The notes beneath the pieces are model-generated. The model searched no databases and was not told where the DNA came from. It saw only the letters and a program-made list of their open reading frames with translations. The position numbers and the translations under genes were made by a program. From Methylotenera_A sp036675645 (GTDB lineage: Bacteria; Pseudomonadota; Gammaproteobacteria; Burkholderiales; Methylophilaceae), in assembly GCA_036675645.1 (NCBI GenBank), contig JAKFEP010000172.1:1-32760 (forward strand): a DNA stretch of 32,760 bases, written 5' to 3'. Each line of letters starts with the position of its first letter. Position 1 is the first letter of the stretch. Below, piece after piece: positions 16,516 to 24,918 of this stretch.

Positions 16516-17565
16516 ATGGCGAATAAAGAAGTAAGCGAGCTGATTGAAACTAGCTGGCAGCGCAAAAATGCGCTATTTTATTTCGTGCTAGTACCGCTCA
16601 GCTGGGTATTTGCAGTGCTTATTAGGTTGCGGCGTAGGCTGTATCAGTATGGTATTTTAAAGTCCTATGCCATGCCCGTGCCAGTGATTGTGGTGGGCAA
16701 TATTAATTTGGGTGGCAATGGCAAAACACCAGTGGTGATGTGGCTTGTCGAGCAGTTAAAACAACAGGGGTATCGGCCTGGCGTTATTAGCCGTGGCTAT
16801 GGCGGCAGCGCCAAAGCTCCCACTAGCGTCAATGTAAATAGCAACACCAGTGCGGTGGGTGATGAGCCTGTATTGATCGCCAGCCGTTGTGATTGCCCGG
16901 TATGGGTGGGTAGGCGCAGGGTGGATGTAGCGACTGAATTATTAAAAGCGCATCCCGATTGCAATATCATTATTAGCGATGATGGTTTGCAGCACTATGC
17001 ACTCAAGCGTACTGTAGAAATAGCGGTTACACAGCCTGAGCAGCATGATGGCAAGCTCAGGATTTTACCAGCAGGGCCTTTGCGTGAGCCATTGAAACGC
17101 TTAAATACAGTGGATGCCATTGTTTGCAACGGTGACTTTCCCGATAATCAGCGTCGGCATTCCACATGGTTTGCAATGCAGTTAATCGGTAATCAGTTTT
17201 ATAATTTACTGGATAGCAATATCAAAGCCAGTACAGCCGATTTTAAGAACAAAAGCGTTAAAGCTATCGCTGGCATCGGTAAACCTGGGCGATTTTTTGA
17301 GCATTTGAATAAACTGGGTCTGGCGTTTGCCAGCGTAAGCTTTGACGATCATCATGCGTTTACCGCGCAAGAGTTGGCGAGTATTGAATGTGATGCACTG
17401 GTGATGACTGAGAAAGATGCAGTAAAATGTAAAGCGTTTGCACAAGTGCGCTACTGGGTGCTGCCGGTAAAGGCCAATATTGATGCAGGCTTGATGCCGC
17501 TTATTTTGGCTAAAATAGCTGTAGATAGAATAGCATTGAACAAACTAGCGAAGAGGTCATCTTAA
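16516..17565 (+). CDS. lpxK: Tetraacyldisaccharide 4'-kinase LpxK
   Basis: The 349-aa protein phosphorylates the lipid A disaccharide at the 4' position, step six of the Raetz pathway, at the inner membrane. It shows an N-terminal membrane-associated helix (about 24-42), the P-loop variant VGNINLGGNGKTP, RGYGG, GDEP and DDGLQH, all LpxK landmarks. I start it at the ATG at 16516 (MANKEV), 10 bp after the msbA stop. Upstream in-frame codons back to 16453 lie inside msbA and add no family sequence. Confidence 0.94.
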   Translation: MANKEVSELIETSWQRKNALFYFVLVPLSWVFAVLIRLRRRLYQYGILKSYAMPVPVIVVGNINLGGNGKTPVVMWLVEQLKQQGYRPGVISRGYGGSAKAPTSVNVNSNTSAVGDEPVLIASRCDCPVWVGRRRVDVATELLKAHPDCNIIISDDGLQHYALKRTVEIAVTQPEQHDGKLRILPAGPLREPLKRLNTVDAIVCNGDFPDNQRRHSTWFAMQLIGNQFYNLLDSNIKASTADFKNKSVKAIAGIGKPGRFFEHLNKLGLAFASVSFDDHHAFTAQELASIECDALVMTEKDAVKCKAFAQVRYWVLPVKANIDAGLMPLILAKIAVDRIALNKLAKRSS

Positions 17566-17566
17566 A

Positions 17567-17767
17567 ATGGATTCAAAACTGCTGCAAATTTTAGTCTGCC
17601 CTGTCACTAAAGGGCCGTTGATTTATGATAAAAAAGCCAATGAGCTTATTTCTAAGTCGGCGCGCTTGGCTTACCCGATACGCGACGGCATTCCGGTCAT
17701 GTTAGAAGATGAAGCCAGACGGCTGACAGAAGAAGAGCTTGGCACATATAAGAAAGACGAAGGCTAA
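17567..17767 (+). CDS. Trm112 family protein (UPF0434)
   Basis: The 66-aa protein carries the short Trm112-like fold with CPVTKGPL near the N-terminus and a conserved AYPIRDGIPVML block. Proteins of this size commonly sit between lpxK and kdsB in proteobacteria. Eukaryotic Trm112 activates methyltransferases, but the bacterial role is not settled. Only one of the usual zinc cysteines is visible, so it probably does not bind zinc like the eukaryotic form. It begins 1 bp after the lpxK stop. Confidence 0.9.
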   Translation: MDSKLLQILVCPVTKGPLIYDKKANELISKSARLAYPIRDGIPVMLEDEARRLTEEELGTYKKDEG

Positions 17768-17770
17768 TCG

Positions 17771-18526
17771 TTGGCGGTGAGCTTTAAAGTCGTTATTCCT
17801 GCGCGCTATGCCAGTTCAAGGTTGCCTGGAAAACCATTGTTGGATATTGAAGGTAAGCCAATGGTGATAAGAGTTGCAGACCAGGCAAATTTGAGCGGGG
17901 CTAATGAAGTAGTGATTGCCACCGATTTTGCAAAAATTTTGCAAATTGCCGCACAGCATCAAGTTAAAGCAGTGATGACGCGGCTTGACCACGCATCAGG
18001 TACCGATAGAATCGCCGAAGTGGCGCAACAGCTTAATTGGGCTGACGATGAGATAGTTGTGAATGTGCAGGGAGACGAGCCGCTGATAGCCCCCAGTTTA
18101 ATTCAAGAAGTAGCTGCGCATTTGGCGAATAATAGTGATGCAGTGATGGCTACTGCCTGTCATGCAATCCACGATGAAGCCGTGCTGCTTAATCCTAATA
18201 TTGTCAAAGTGGTCATGGATGCCAATGGCAATGCGCTTTATTTTAGCCGTTCACCAATCCCATACCCGCGTGATGAGGTCTATAAAAACAATATTCAAGC
18301 ACATCGCCATATCGGTATTTATGCCTATCGGGTCGGTTTTCTCAAAAAATACGCGCAGTTGGCGGTGACAGAACTTGAAAAAATTGAGAGCTTAGAACAG
18401 CTTAGAGTGCTGCATCATGGTTACAAAATTGGTGTGACCGTGACAGAAAATGCGCCGGAAAGCGGCGTCGATACGCAAGTGGATTTAGATTATGTGCGTG
18501 GTGTTTTTAAGCGCAGGTTAGTATAA
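17771..18526 (+). CDS. kdsB: 3-deoxy-manno-octulosonate cytidylyltransferase
   Basis: KdsB activates Kdo as CMP-Kdo for attachment to lipid A. The 251-aa protein shows the nucleotide-binding start VIPARYASSRLPGKPL, then VVNVQGDEP, YFSRSPIPYPRD and a C-terminal VDTQVDLDYVR. The start is non-ATG: TTG at 17771 with AAGG 7 nt upstream; a GTG at 17777 is the alternative. It closes the exbB-to-kdsB operon, followed by a strong terminator. Confidence 0.94.
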   Translation: MAVSFKVVIPARYASSRLPGKPLLDIEGKPMVIRVADQANLSGANEVVIATDFAKILQIAAQHQVKAVMTRLDHASGTDRIAEVAQQLNWADDEIVVNVQGDEPLIAPSLIQEVAAHLANNSDAVMATACHAIHDEAVLLNPNIVKVVMDANGNALYFSRSPIPYPRDEVYKNNIQAHRHIGIYAYRVGFLKKYAQLAVTELEKIESLEQLRVLHHGYKIGVTVTENAPESGVDTQVDLDYVRGVFKRRLV

Positions 18527-18571
18527 AAGTACTGCAGACCTATATATATTCGAACATAGAACATCAAAAAT

Positions 18572-18603
18572 AAAAAAAGCGCTGAATCATCAGCGCTTTT
18601 TTT
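18572..18603. terminator. Bidirectional rho-independent terminator after kdsB
   Basis: AGCGCTGA and TCAGCGCT form an 8-bp stem with a 4-nt loop, flanked by a run of A on the left and T on the right. It ends the plus-strand envelope operon and also the convergent minus-strand gene whose stop is at 18616. Confidence 0.9.
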
Positions 18604-18615
18604 ATTTAGAGCTTT

Positions 18616-18891
18616 CTAATTTACAGCTTTTTGCATGGTGCTGAATACGCCTGTGCTATTGGTTTTTTTTGCAGTATTTTTGTTGTTTTTAGCAGTGCTT
18701 GTTACTGAAGGCTTCGTTGCAGCTACAGGTGCTGCCTTCACTTTGGTTTTGTCTACATATTCTGAGTGCATATGCGGTGCTGAGTTGACTAATTCTTGAT
18801 TAACACAAGTGCCCATGACGCTTTTACACTCGGCAAATGCTTGGCTTGCAAACAAGCTGGTGAATATAACGGCTGATATGATAGCTTTCAA
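18616..18891 (-). CDS. Small exported protein, unknown function
   Basis: The 91-aa protein has a clear Sec signal peptide (MKAIISAVIFTSLFASQAFA, cleavage after residue 20), leaving a 71-aa mature protein rich in Lys, Thr, Asn and Ala, with cysteines at 22 and 28. I recognise no family. The start codon is TTG at 18889-18891, supported by GGAG with 7-nt spacing. It is a single gene ending at the shared terminator. The AT-rich 126 bp upstream (18892-19017) hold no other feature I can name. Confidence 0.7.
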   Translation of the reverse strand: MKAIISAVIFTSLFASQAFAECKSVMGTCVNQELVNSAPHMHSEYVDKTKVKAAPVAATKPSVTSTAKNNKNTAKKTNSTGVFSTMQKAVN

Positions 18892-19017
18892 TCTGATGCT
18901 CCAAAATAAATATGGCGGGGAATTTTTGAAGACGAATTATTACATAAGCCAGCAGTTTATATGTAATATTTTGTTAATAAACTATATTAAGTTGTATTAA
19001 TATATCTAATGGTTATA

Positions 19018-19368
19018 TCAGGCAGGGGTTGAACGAAATATAAAGTAAACGGCACCCAGCAAACACAAGCCAGCCCATAAAAAATCCAGCTTTAACGGTT
19101 GTTGCATATAAAACACTGCAAATGGCACAAACACGCTCAGCGTAATCACTTCTTGCAACATTTTAAGTTGTCCTAGTGACAACACGGTGAATCCCATGCG
19201 ATTAGCAGGTACTTGAAATAGATATTCTACTGAGGCAATGCCCCAACTTACCAGAGCTGCGATTATCCAAGGTTTGTTATTCAGGTTTTTAAGATGTGCG
19301 TACCAAGCAAACGTCATAAAGACGTTTGCAATGGTAAGCAGGATAATGGTTTTAAGGATGGTTGGCAT
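19018..19368 (-). CDS. DUF486 family small membrane protein (DMT-like)
   Basis: The 116-aa protein has four predicted membrane helices (about 5-22, 32-50, 68-88, 94-112), the size and pattern of DUF486 proteins, which resemble half of a drug/metabolite transporter. The internal block VPANRMGFTVLSLGQLKMLQEVITL is typical of the family. Substrate is unknown. The ATG at 19368 has GGA 6 nt upstream. Confidence 0.85.
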   Translation of the reverse strand: MPTILKTIILLTIANVFMTFAWYAHLKNLNNKPWIIAALVSWGIASVEYLFQVPANRMGFTVLSLGQLKMLQEVITLSVFVPFAVFYMQQPLKLDFLWAGLCLLGAVYFIFRSTPA

Positions 19369-19400
19369 TTAATTTCCAATATAATCCGAAATTCACTTTG

Positions 19401-19460
19401 TCAGTTTCGCCTCGCCGTACAAATCGTACTGTCTTCGGCTCATTTTCTTGTGACTGCCGT
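19401..19460. repeat. Possible short dispersed palindromic element
   Basis: The non-coding stretch between the DUF486 gene and the glnB region contains CCTCGCCGTACAAATCGTAC followed by TGTCTTCGGCTC. GCCGTAC and the GTAC...CGGC half could fold back on themselves. The layout recalls short betaproteobacterial intergenic repeats with a GTAC-N5-GTAC centre. Only one copy is in the window, so repetition is inferred from memory of similar elements and not shown here. Confidence 0.3.
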
Positions 19461-19479
19461 TTTATATTAAAAATTAATA

Positions 19480-19626
19480 TTACTGACTTGTTTGTTTTTG
19501 TGGGTCAAATGCGAGTTGTACATTGTCATCTATCTTCCCAGTAAGCTGATCGACACTTATCTGGCTATAATACCAATACTCTGTATTACCTGCTTCAGAG
19601 GTTGAATCAGCACTAGTCCCATTCAA
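19480..19626 (-). pseudogene. Coding-like remnant downstream of glnB, possibly of an OmlA/BamE-type lipoprotein
   Basis: Read on the minus strand, an open frame of about 48 codons ends in TAA at 19480-19482 and includes NTEYWYYSQISVDQLTGKID and then DNVQLAFDP. The composition looks like real protein, and the W-YY ... V-L-FDP pattern faintly recalls the C-terminal part of SmpA/OmlA (BamE-like) lipoproteins. There is no convincing start codon or ribosome site: the earliest candidate is a TTG at 19626, and the frame runs on into the end of glnB in a different phase. It is probably the tail of a decayed gene, but a tiny intact gene cannot be excluded. Confidence 0.4.
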
Positions 19627-19643
19627 GATAAGCTTTGGTTTAG

Positions 19644-19982
19644 TTAGACTGCTGCTTCGCCAGTCTCGCCTGTTCTAATTCGAATCACTTGCTCTATCGC
19701 GCTGACAAAAATCTTGCCATCGCCAATTTTTCCGGTGTGAGCAGCTTTAATAATGGCTTCCATGCTGGCTTCCACCAAGTCATCGCCTACTACTAACTCA
19801 AGCTTGATTTTAGGTAAAAAATCCACCACGTATTCGGCACCACGGTAAAGCTCGGTATGGCCTTTTTGACGGCCAAAGCCTTTTACTTCAGTGACAGTGA
19901 GGCCATTAACGCCAATTTCAGATAATGCTTCGCGTACTTCGTCTAGTTTGAATGGTTTAATCACTGCTTCAATTTTTTTCAT
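19644..19982 (-). CDS. glnB: Nitrogen regulatory PII protein
   Basis: The 112-aa protein is a complete PII signal protein: MKKIEAVIKPFKLDEVREAL at the start, the T-loop with the uridylylation tyrosine in GHTELYRGAEY, and the PROSITE-like GKIGDGKIFV segment. PII senses 2-oxoglutarate and ATP/ADP and controls glutamine synthetase adenylylation and NtrB. The position just behind glutamine-dependent nadE, not beside amtB, favours glnB over glnK. GGGGGA lies 6 nt before the ATG. The 36-bp gap after nadE suggests co-transcription. Confidence 0.94.
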   Translation of the reverse strand: MKKIEAVIKPFKLDEVREALSEIGVNGLTVTEVKGFGRQKGHTELYRGAEYVVDFLPKIKLELVVGDDLVEASMEAIIKAAHTGKIGDGKIFVSAIEQVIRIRTGETGEAAV

Positions 19983-20018
19983 GCCAGTTCCCCCGTCTTT
20001 TAAGGCTAAATTATTAGG

Positions 20019-21632
20019 TTAAAACTTTAATTTACATGTTATCGGATAACGTCTATCTTTGCCAAACCCTCTTTGCGTAATTCTAACCCCAACTGGCGCC
20101 TGGCGGCGCTTATATTCGTTACGGTCTATTAAATTTGTCACACGGTTTACATCTTGTTCAGAATAACCCTTGGCCATAATAGCAGGGCGACTTAAATCAT
20201 CTTCCACATATGCCTGCATAATCGCATCTAAAATATCGTAAGGCGGCAGGCTGTCTTGGTCGGTTTGGTTGGCGCGTAACTCGGCGCTAGGTGCGCGGGT
20301 GATAATACGTTCAGGAATCACTTTTGACAGGCTATTGCGGTATTGTGCCAGTTTGTACACCAGTGTTTTAGGCACGTCTTTTAATAAGGAGAAGCCGCCC
20401 GCCATGTCGCCATAGAGCGTGCTATAGCCTACCGCCATTTCGGATTTATTGCCTGTCGTCAGCACAATGCTGCCAAATTTGTTACTGAGTGCCATTAGCA
20501 GCATACCGCGAATACGCGCCTGCAAATTCTCTTCGGCAGCGTCAAATGGCAAATCGCCGAATTCCGGTGCTAATGTGTCGCGGAATAAATCGAACAAATC
20601 TTTAATAGGTAATTGGCTGTATTTCACGCCGACCAAATTAGCCATTTCCACGGCATCATCCACGCTGATGCTGGCGGTAAATTCAGATGACATCATCACC
20701 ACTTTAACGCGTGAGGCACCAAGCGCATCCACTGCGATGGCTAACGTGAGTGCAGAATCAATACCACCTGACAGCCCCAGCACGACACTGGGGAAACCAT
20801 TTTTATTGACATAGTCAGTAAGTCCAAGTTTAAGCGCATGATAGACAGAAGCTTCGAGGCTGAGTGGTGGCGGGACTTGTTTTGACGAAATCGGGGCTAT
20901 CACTGGCTGGTGATTCACTACTTCTACATAGCCTAAGGTTTCTACAAAGCTAGGTAGTTGCTGCGTCAGTTTGCCGGTGCTATCTAGCACAAACGATGCG
21001 CCATCAAATACCAGTTCATCTTGGCCACCGACTAAATTCGCATAAATAATGGGCAGGCCCGTTTCATTTGCGCGCTCAGCTATCACCTCATAACGTGTTT
21101 CTAGCTTGTCCATGTGATAGGGTGAGGCGTTGAGCGACAGTAAAAATTCAGCACCAGATTGCTTGGCACGCATCGCAGGTTCGGCTTCCCAACCATCGGC
21201 ACAAATAATGACGCCAAATTGGGTGCCATTGTGGGTGAAAAGCAGTGGCTTGTCGCCGGCTGAAAAATACCGCTCTTCGTCAAACACACTGTGATTAGGC
21301 AGGCATTGTTTATGGTAAGTGGCTAGTATTTTGCCATTCTCAATCACACTCGCGGCGTTGTAGAGGTTGCCATTATCGATATGCGGGTGACCTATGAGTA
21401 GGGTGATTCCCGACACCTGGCTTGCAAGTCTTATTAACTCTAGCTCGCACGCTTGCTTAAAATCGTCGCGAAATAACAAGTCCTCTGGCGGGTAACCACA
21501 TAAAGCCAGCTCTGGTGTGATCACTAGGCTGGCACCACCCTGTTTGGCACGATTGGTACAGTCTAGAATTTTGTTGGCGTTGCCGGCGATATCACCAACC
21601 ATAGTATTGATTTGGGCAATGGCAATTTTCAC
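20019..21632 (-). CDS. nadE: Glutamine-dependent NAD+ synthetase
   Basis: The 537-aa protein has an N-terminal nitrilase-type amidase domain (about 1-255) with its Glu-Lys-Cys triad visible as PELALCGYPPEDL, YHKQCLPN and GVIICADGWE, and a C-terminal ATP-pyrophosphatase domain beginning near SGGIDSALT. The amidase frees ammonia from glutamine, which is channelled to convert deamido-NAD to NAD. The start is GTG at 21632. Just upstream are overlapping minicistrons and what looks like a second copy of the start region. It lies between an ankyrin gene and glnB. Confidence 0.95.
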   Translation of the reverse strand: MKIAIAQINTMVGDIAGNANKILDCTNRAKQGGASLVITPELALCGYPPEDLLFRDDFKQACELELIRLASQVSGITLLIGHPHIDNGNLYNAASVIENGKILATYHKQCLPNHSVFDEERYFSAGDKPLLFTHNGTQFGVIICADGWEAEPAMRAKQSGAEFLLSLNASPYHMDKLETRYEVIAERANETGLPIIYANLVGGQDELVFDGASFVLDSTGKLTQQLPSFVETLGYVEVVNHQPVIAPISSKQVPPPLSLEASVYHALKLGLTDYVNKNGFPSVVLGLSGGIDSALTLAIAVDALGASRVKVVMMSSEFTASISVDDAVEMANLVGVKYSQLPIKDLFDLFRDTLAPEFGDLPFDAAEENLQARIRGMLLMALSNKFGSIVLTTGNKSEMAVGYSTLYGDMAGGFSLLKDVPKTLVYKLAQYRNSLSKVIPERIITRAPSAELRANQTDQDSLPPYDILDAIMQAYVEDDLSRPAIMAKGYSEQDVNRVTNLIDRNEYKRRQAPVGVRITQRGFGKDRRYPITCKLKF

Positions 21633-21662
21633 AGTGCGATTTTCATTACTTCATGGTCAGTA

Positions 21663-22613
21663 TTAATATTTGCCGCCTGCGTCTTTGATGAGTTTAACAA
21701 TCTTCGGCTCACCTTTTTTAAGGGCATATACATAAGCTGTAAGACCGTATTTATCGCGAGCTTTTACATCCGCTTTGTATTCTAATAACAATTTAACCAT
21801 CTCTTCGGAGCCTGTATCGACCGCTAATTGCAGTAAAGGCGTGCCCTCAGAGTCTTCATGGTCAACATCCGCTTTGTTAGCCAATAGCCTTTTTGCCACT
21901 TCTACCTGCTCTTTTTTTACCGCCCAAGTTAGCGCTGTCCAGCGTGACTGGTCTTGCTCATCTACCTTGGAGCCGTGGTTTAGCATATATGCCACGACTG
22001 GCGCATGACCTTCGCGTGCAGCGTACATCAGGGCGGTAGCGCCCTGCCTGTCATGGGCATTGGCTTGAGCACCTTGGGCCATCAACGCGGTCACGGTGGC
22101 TACATCGCCACTTTTGGCAGCGTACATCAGCGGCGTTTTGCCGTCATCACTCTTGACATTGGCGTCTACGCCTTTTTTGATCATTAAATTCACAATTTCA
22201 CTGAAACCAGAAGTAGACGCCATGCCAAAAGCACTCCAGCCACTTTCATCACGAATTTTAGGGTCAGCACCATTGTCTAACAGTACCTTGACCGTTTCAA
22301 TATGATTTTTCTTGGTGGCGAACATAATCGGTGTCCAGCCTCCGTTGTCTTCAGCATTGACTTGCGCGCCTTTACTAATCAATAAACCAGCTACTTCTGC
22401 GCGATTTTTACGCGCGGCGTACATCAACGCAGTAATGCCATTTTCATCTTTGGTTTCTACATTTGCACCGCTTTCCAGCATGGCTTTTACCGTCGGTAAG
22501 TCGCCTTTAGATGCCGCGGTGAGCAGGTAGGCAATGTCCGCAGCGAAGCTGGATTGCACGAAACCAAGCTGCACATTTGCTAATAAGAATAAAAGTACAA
22601 TAAATTTTTTCAA
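21663..22613 (-). CDS. Exported ankyrin-repeat protein
   Basis: The 316-aa protein has a Sec signal peptide (about residues 1-24, ending SSFA) and then eight to nine ankyrin repeats of 33 residues that fill the rest, with phrases such as DENGITALMYAARKNRAEV and DDGKTPLMYAAKSGDVATV. It is thus probably a periplasmic protein-binding scaffold; its partner is unknown. The start is TTG at 22611-22613 with AAAGG 7 nt upstream. It lies 16 bp after sucD and 30 bp before nadE, so it may be read with sucCD. Confidence 0.88.
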   Translation of the reverse strand: MKKFIVLLFLLANVQLGFVQSSFAADIAYLLTAASKGDLPTVKAMLESGANVETKDENGITALMYAARKNRAEVAGLLISKGAQVNAEDNGGWTPIMFATKKNHIETVKVLLDNGADPKIRDESGWSAFGMASTSGFSEIVNLMIKKGVDANVKSDDGKTPLMYAAKSGDVATVTALMAQGAQANAHDRQGATALMYAAREGHAPVVAYMLNHGSKVDEQDQSRWTALTWAVKKEQVEVAKRLLANKADVDHEDSEGTPLLQLAVDTGSEEMVKLLLEYKADVKARDKYGLTAYVYALKKGEPKIVKLIKDAGGKY

Positions 22614-22629
22614 TAGTTTGCCTTTATTT

Positions 22630-23511
22630 TCAATGGCTTTTAAGTTTAATCGCTTGCAACACTGCTTGACCCAAGCTGGCCGGTGAATTGGCTACCACAC
22701 AGCCGGCAAGTGATAACGCCTTAATTTTATCTCCGGCATGACCACTGCCACCCGAGATAATCGCCCCCGCATGTCCCATGCGTTTGCCAGCCGGTGCTGT
22801 CAGGCCTGCAATGTAGGCGGCTACAGGTTTGGTCACGTGATGTTTAATATAATCTGCTGCCGCTTCTTCATCGCTGCCACCAATCTCGCCCACCATGATA
22901 ATAGCCTCGGTTTCTGGGTCTGCTTCAAACATCTCCAAGCAATCAATGAAGTTAAGACCTTTAATCGGGTCGCCACCAATACCTACACAAGTGGTTTGAC
23001 CTAAACCCAGCGCAGTAGTTTGGTGTACGGCTTCATAAGTGAGTGTGCCTGAGCGTGATACTACCCCGACCATACCACGCAGATGAATGCTGCCAGGCAT
23101 AATGCCAATTTTGCATTCATCTGGTGTAATAATACCAGGGCAATTGGGGCCGATGAGTTTAGTGCCGTTGGCTTTAATCGCTGCTTTTACGTTGAGCATA
23201 TCTAATACCGGAATACCCTCGGTAATGCATACAATCAATGCAATACCTGCATCAGCTGCTTCTAAAATAGAATCGGCAGCATAGGCGGGCGGCACATAGA
23301 TCACACTCGCATTGGCCTGAGTATCCCGCACTGCATCGCGTACTGTATTAAATACCGGTAAGTTTAAATGCTGTTGACCACCTTTACCTGGGGTCACTCC
23401 ACCCACCATTTTTGTGCCGTAAGCCACAGCTTGTTCGCTATGAAAAGTGCCTTGTTTGCCAGTAAATCCTTGGCAGATAACACGGGTATTTTTATCTACT
23501 AAAATGGCCAT
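22630..23511 (-). CDS. sucD: Succinyl-CoA synthetase alpha subunit
   Basis: The 293-aa protein has the CoA-binding N-terminus (VICQGFTGKQGTFH), GPNCPGIITP and the active-site histidine in GHAGAIISGGSG, which carries the phosphate during catalysis. With SucC it interconverts succinyl-CoA and succinate, making ATP or GTP. Its ATG overlaps the sucC stop by one base (TAATG), indicating translational coupling. Confidence 0.96.
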   Translation of the reverse strand: MAILVDKNTRVICQGFTGKQGTFHSEQAVAYGTKMVGGVTPGKGGQQHLNLPVFNTVRDAVRDTQANASVIYVPPAYAADSILEAADAGIALIVCITEGIPVLDMLNVKAAIKANGTKLIGPNCPGIITPDECKIGIMPGSIHLRGMVGVVSRSGTLTYEAVHQTTALGLGQTTCVGIGGDPIKGLNFIDCLEMFEADPETEAIIMVGEIGGSDEEAAADYIKHHVTKPVAAYIAGLTAPAGKRMGHAGAIISGGSGHAGDKIKALSLAGCVVANSPASLGQAVLQAIKLKSH

Positions 23512-24671
23512 TATTGTGTCGCCTTTACTGCTTGCTTGGCCGCATCGGTTAAATTTTCTGCCGAGATAATATTCAATCCGCTGTCACGCAACATCTGTTT
23601 ACCTAAATCCACATTGGTACCTTCTAAACGCACAATGACAGGAATGGTCATACCCACTTCTTTCACAGCAGTAATAATGCCCTCGGCGATAATATCGCAG
23701 CGCATAATACCGCCAAAAATATTCACCAGTATGGCTTTTACGTTGTCATCGGCCAAAATAATCTTAAAGGCTTTGGTGACGGTTTCGGCAGTCGCGCCCC
23801 CACCCACATCCAAGAAATTGGCGGGTGCACCGCCGTGCAGTTTAATTAAATCCATGGTCGCCATCGCCAAACCTGCGCCATTGACCATGCAGCCAATGTT
23901 GCCATTAAGCGCAATGTAATTGATGCCAGCTGCATGCGCAGCTGCTTCTTTGGCATCTTCCTGACTTAAGTCGCGTAGCTCACTTAAAGCTTTATGCCTG
24001 TAAAGTGCGTTGTCATCTACACTCATTTTGCAATCCAGCGCGACCAGTTTTCCATCCGTTGTCACAACTAGAGGATTGATTTCCAGTAAGGACAAATCAT
24101 TTTCTTTAAATAGTTTATACAGGCCTTTAAGCAGTTTGGTAAATGCAGCAATTTGCTCACCACTTAAATCTAGTGCAAACGCTAAATTACGTGCTTGGAA
24201 ATCGACCAACCCATTCAGCGGGTCGCATACTTCTTGCAGGATATGTTCTGGATGATTGGCTGCAATTTCTTCAATGTCCATGCCACCGGCGCTGGACGCT
24301 ACCACCACCACGCGCTCATGCGCTCTATCCACCAGCATGGATAAATACAGTTCGCGCGCAATCGGTAGCGTTTCTTCTACCAGCACTTGGCTTACCAGTT
24401 GGCCATCAGGCGCGTTTTGATAGGTGACTAAAGTATTACCTAAAAGGCTTTTTGCGTAGGCCTCAACCTCACTCAGTGAATTCAACACTTTAACGCCACC
24501 GGCTTTGCCGCGTCCGCCTGCGTGAATTTGCGCTTTCACTACATATTGTTGGCTTTTGATGTCTTTTGCAGCCGCCATTGCGCTAGCAGCATCGCCAGCA
24601 ACCTCGCCAATAGGCGTTGCCAGGCCATATTGCTTTAATAAATTTTTGGCTTGATATTCGTGTAAATTCAT
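23511..24671 (-). CDS. sucC: Succinyl-CoA synthetase beta subunit
   Basis: The 386-aa protein starts with the typical MNLHEYQAKNLLKQYG and has the ATP-grasp region with HAGGRGKAGGVK, LEINPLVV, NGAGLAMATMD and NIFGGIMRCD. It is the nucleotide- and succinate-binding subunit of the SucCD complex. A candidate promoter with a perfect TATAAT lies about 35 bp upstream. The downstream sucD overlaps by one base. The presence of 2-oxoglutarate dehydrogenase cannot be judged from this window. Confidence 0.96.
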   Translation of the reverse strand: MNLHEYQAKNLLKQYGLATPIGEVAGDAASAMAAAKDIKSQQYVVKAQIHAGGRGKAGGVKVLNSLSEVEAYAKSLLGNTLVTYQNAPDGQLVSQVLVEETLPIARELYLSMLVDRAHERVVVVASSAGGMDIEEIAANHPEHILQEVCDPLNGLVDFQARNLAFALDLSGEQIAAFTKLLKGLYKLFKENDLSLLEINPLVVTTDGKLVALDCKMSVDDNALYRHKALSELRDLSQEDAKEAAAHAAGINYIALNGNIGCMVNGAGLAMATMDLIKLHGGAPANFLDVGGGATAETVTKAFKIILADDNVKAILVNIFGGIMRCDIIAEGIITAVKEVGMTIPVIVRLEGTNVDLGKQMLRDSGLNIISAENLTDAAKQAVKATQ

Positions 24672-24704
24672 TTTAGAGTGGGATTTAAGACAGGGTTTAT
24701 TTAA

Positions 24705-24735
24705 ATTATATTTAACATCTGATATTTTCGCGCAA
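24705..24735 (-). promoter_or_regulatory. Candidate sucCD promoter
   Basis: Read on the minus strand, TTGCGC (24730-24735) is followed after 19 bp by a perfect TATAAT (24705-24710). The sucC ATG is 34 bp further on. The -10 is strong and the spacer slightly long. The rest of the 24672-24918 gap is AT-rich and otherwise holds only the terminator hairpin at 24846-24883. Confidence 0.45.
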
Positions 24736-24845
24736 AAGCGCTATCGAAGCTAGTAAAACCAAATAAAGAGCACGATTTGTTTGCTATATTACTGAATGAT
24801 GCAGCAAGCTTAAAAGCTTAATCATTATTTATAATTATTAAAACG

Positions 24846-24883
24846 ATGCCCTGCAAACCTGGTGTAATCGGCCTGCAGGGCAT
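24846..24883 (-). terminator. Hairpin terminator after the membrane CxxCH gene
   Basis: ATGCCCTGCA and TGCAGGGCAT form a perfect 10-bp stem around an 18-nt loop, 36 nt past the stop of the minus-strand gene at 24919. In that direction it is followed by CGTTTTAATAATT, a modest T-run. On the plus side a TTGTTTTTC stretch follows as well. Confidence 0.7.
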
Positions 24884-24918
24884 TTGTTTTTCACACACGT
24901 CAGCTATCTAGAGCTAAT

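Noticed and set aside
24806..24819. AAGCTTAAAAGCTT as an operator
   Set aside because: It is a short AT-rich self-complementary repeat in AT-rich DNA, with no supporting second copy.
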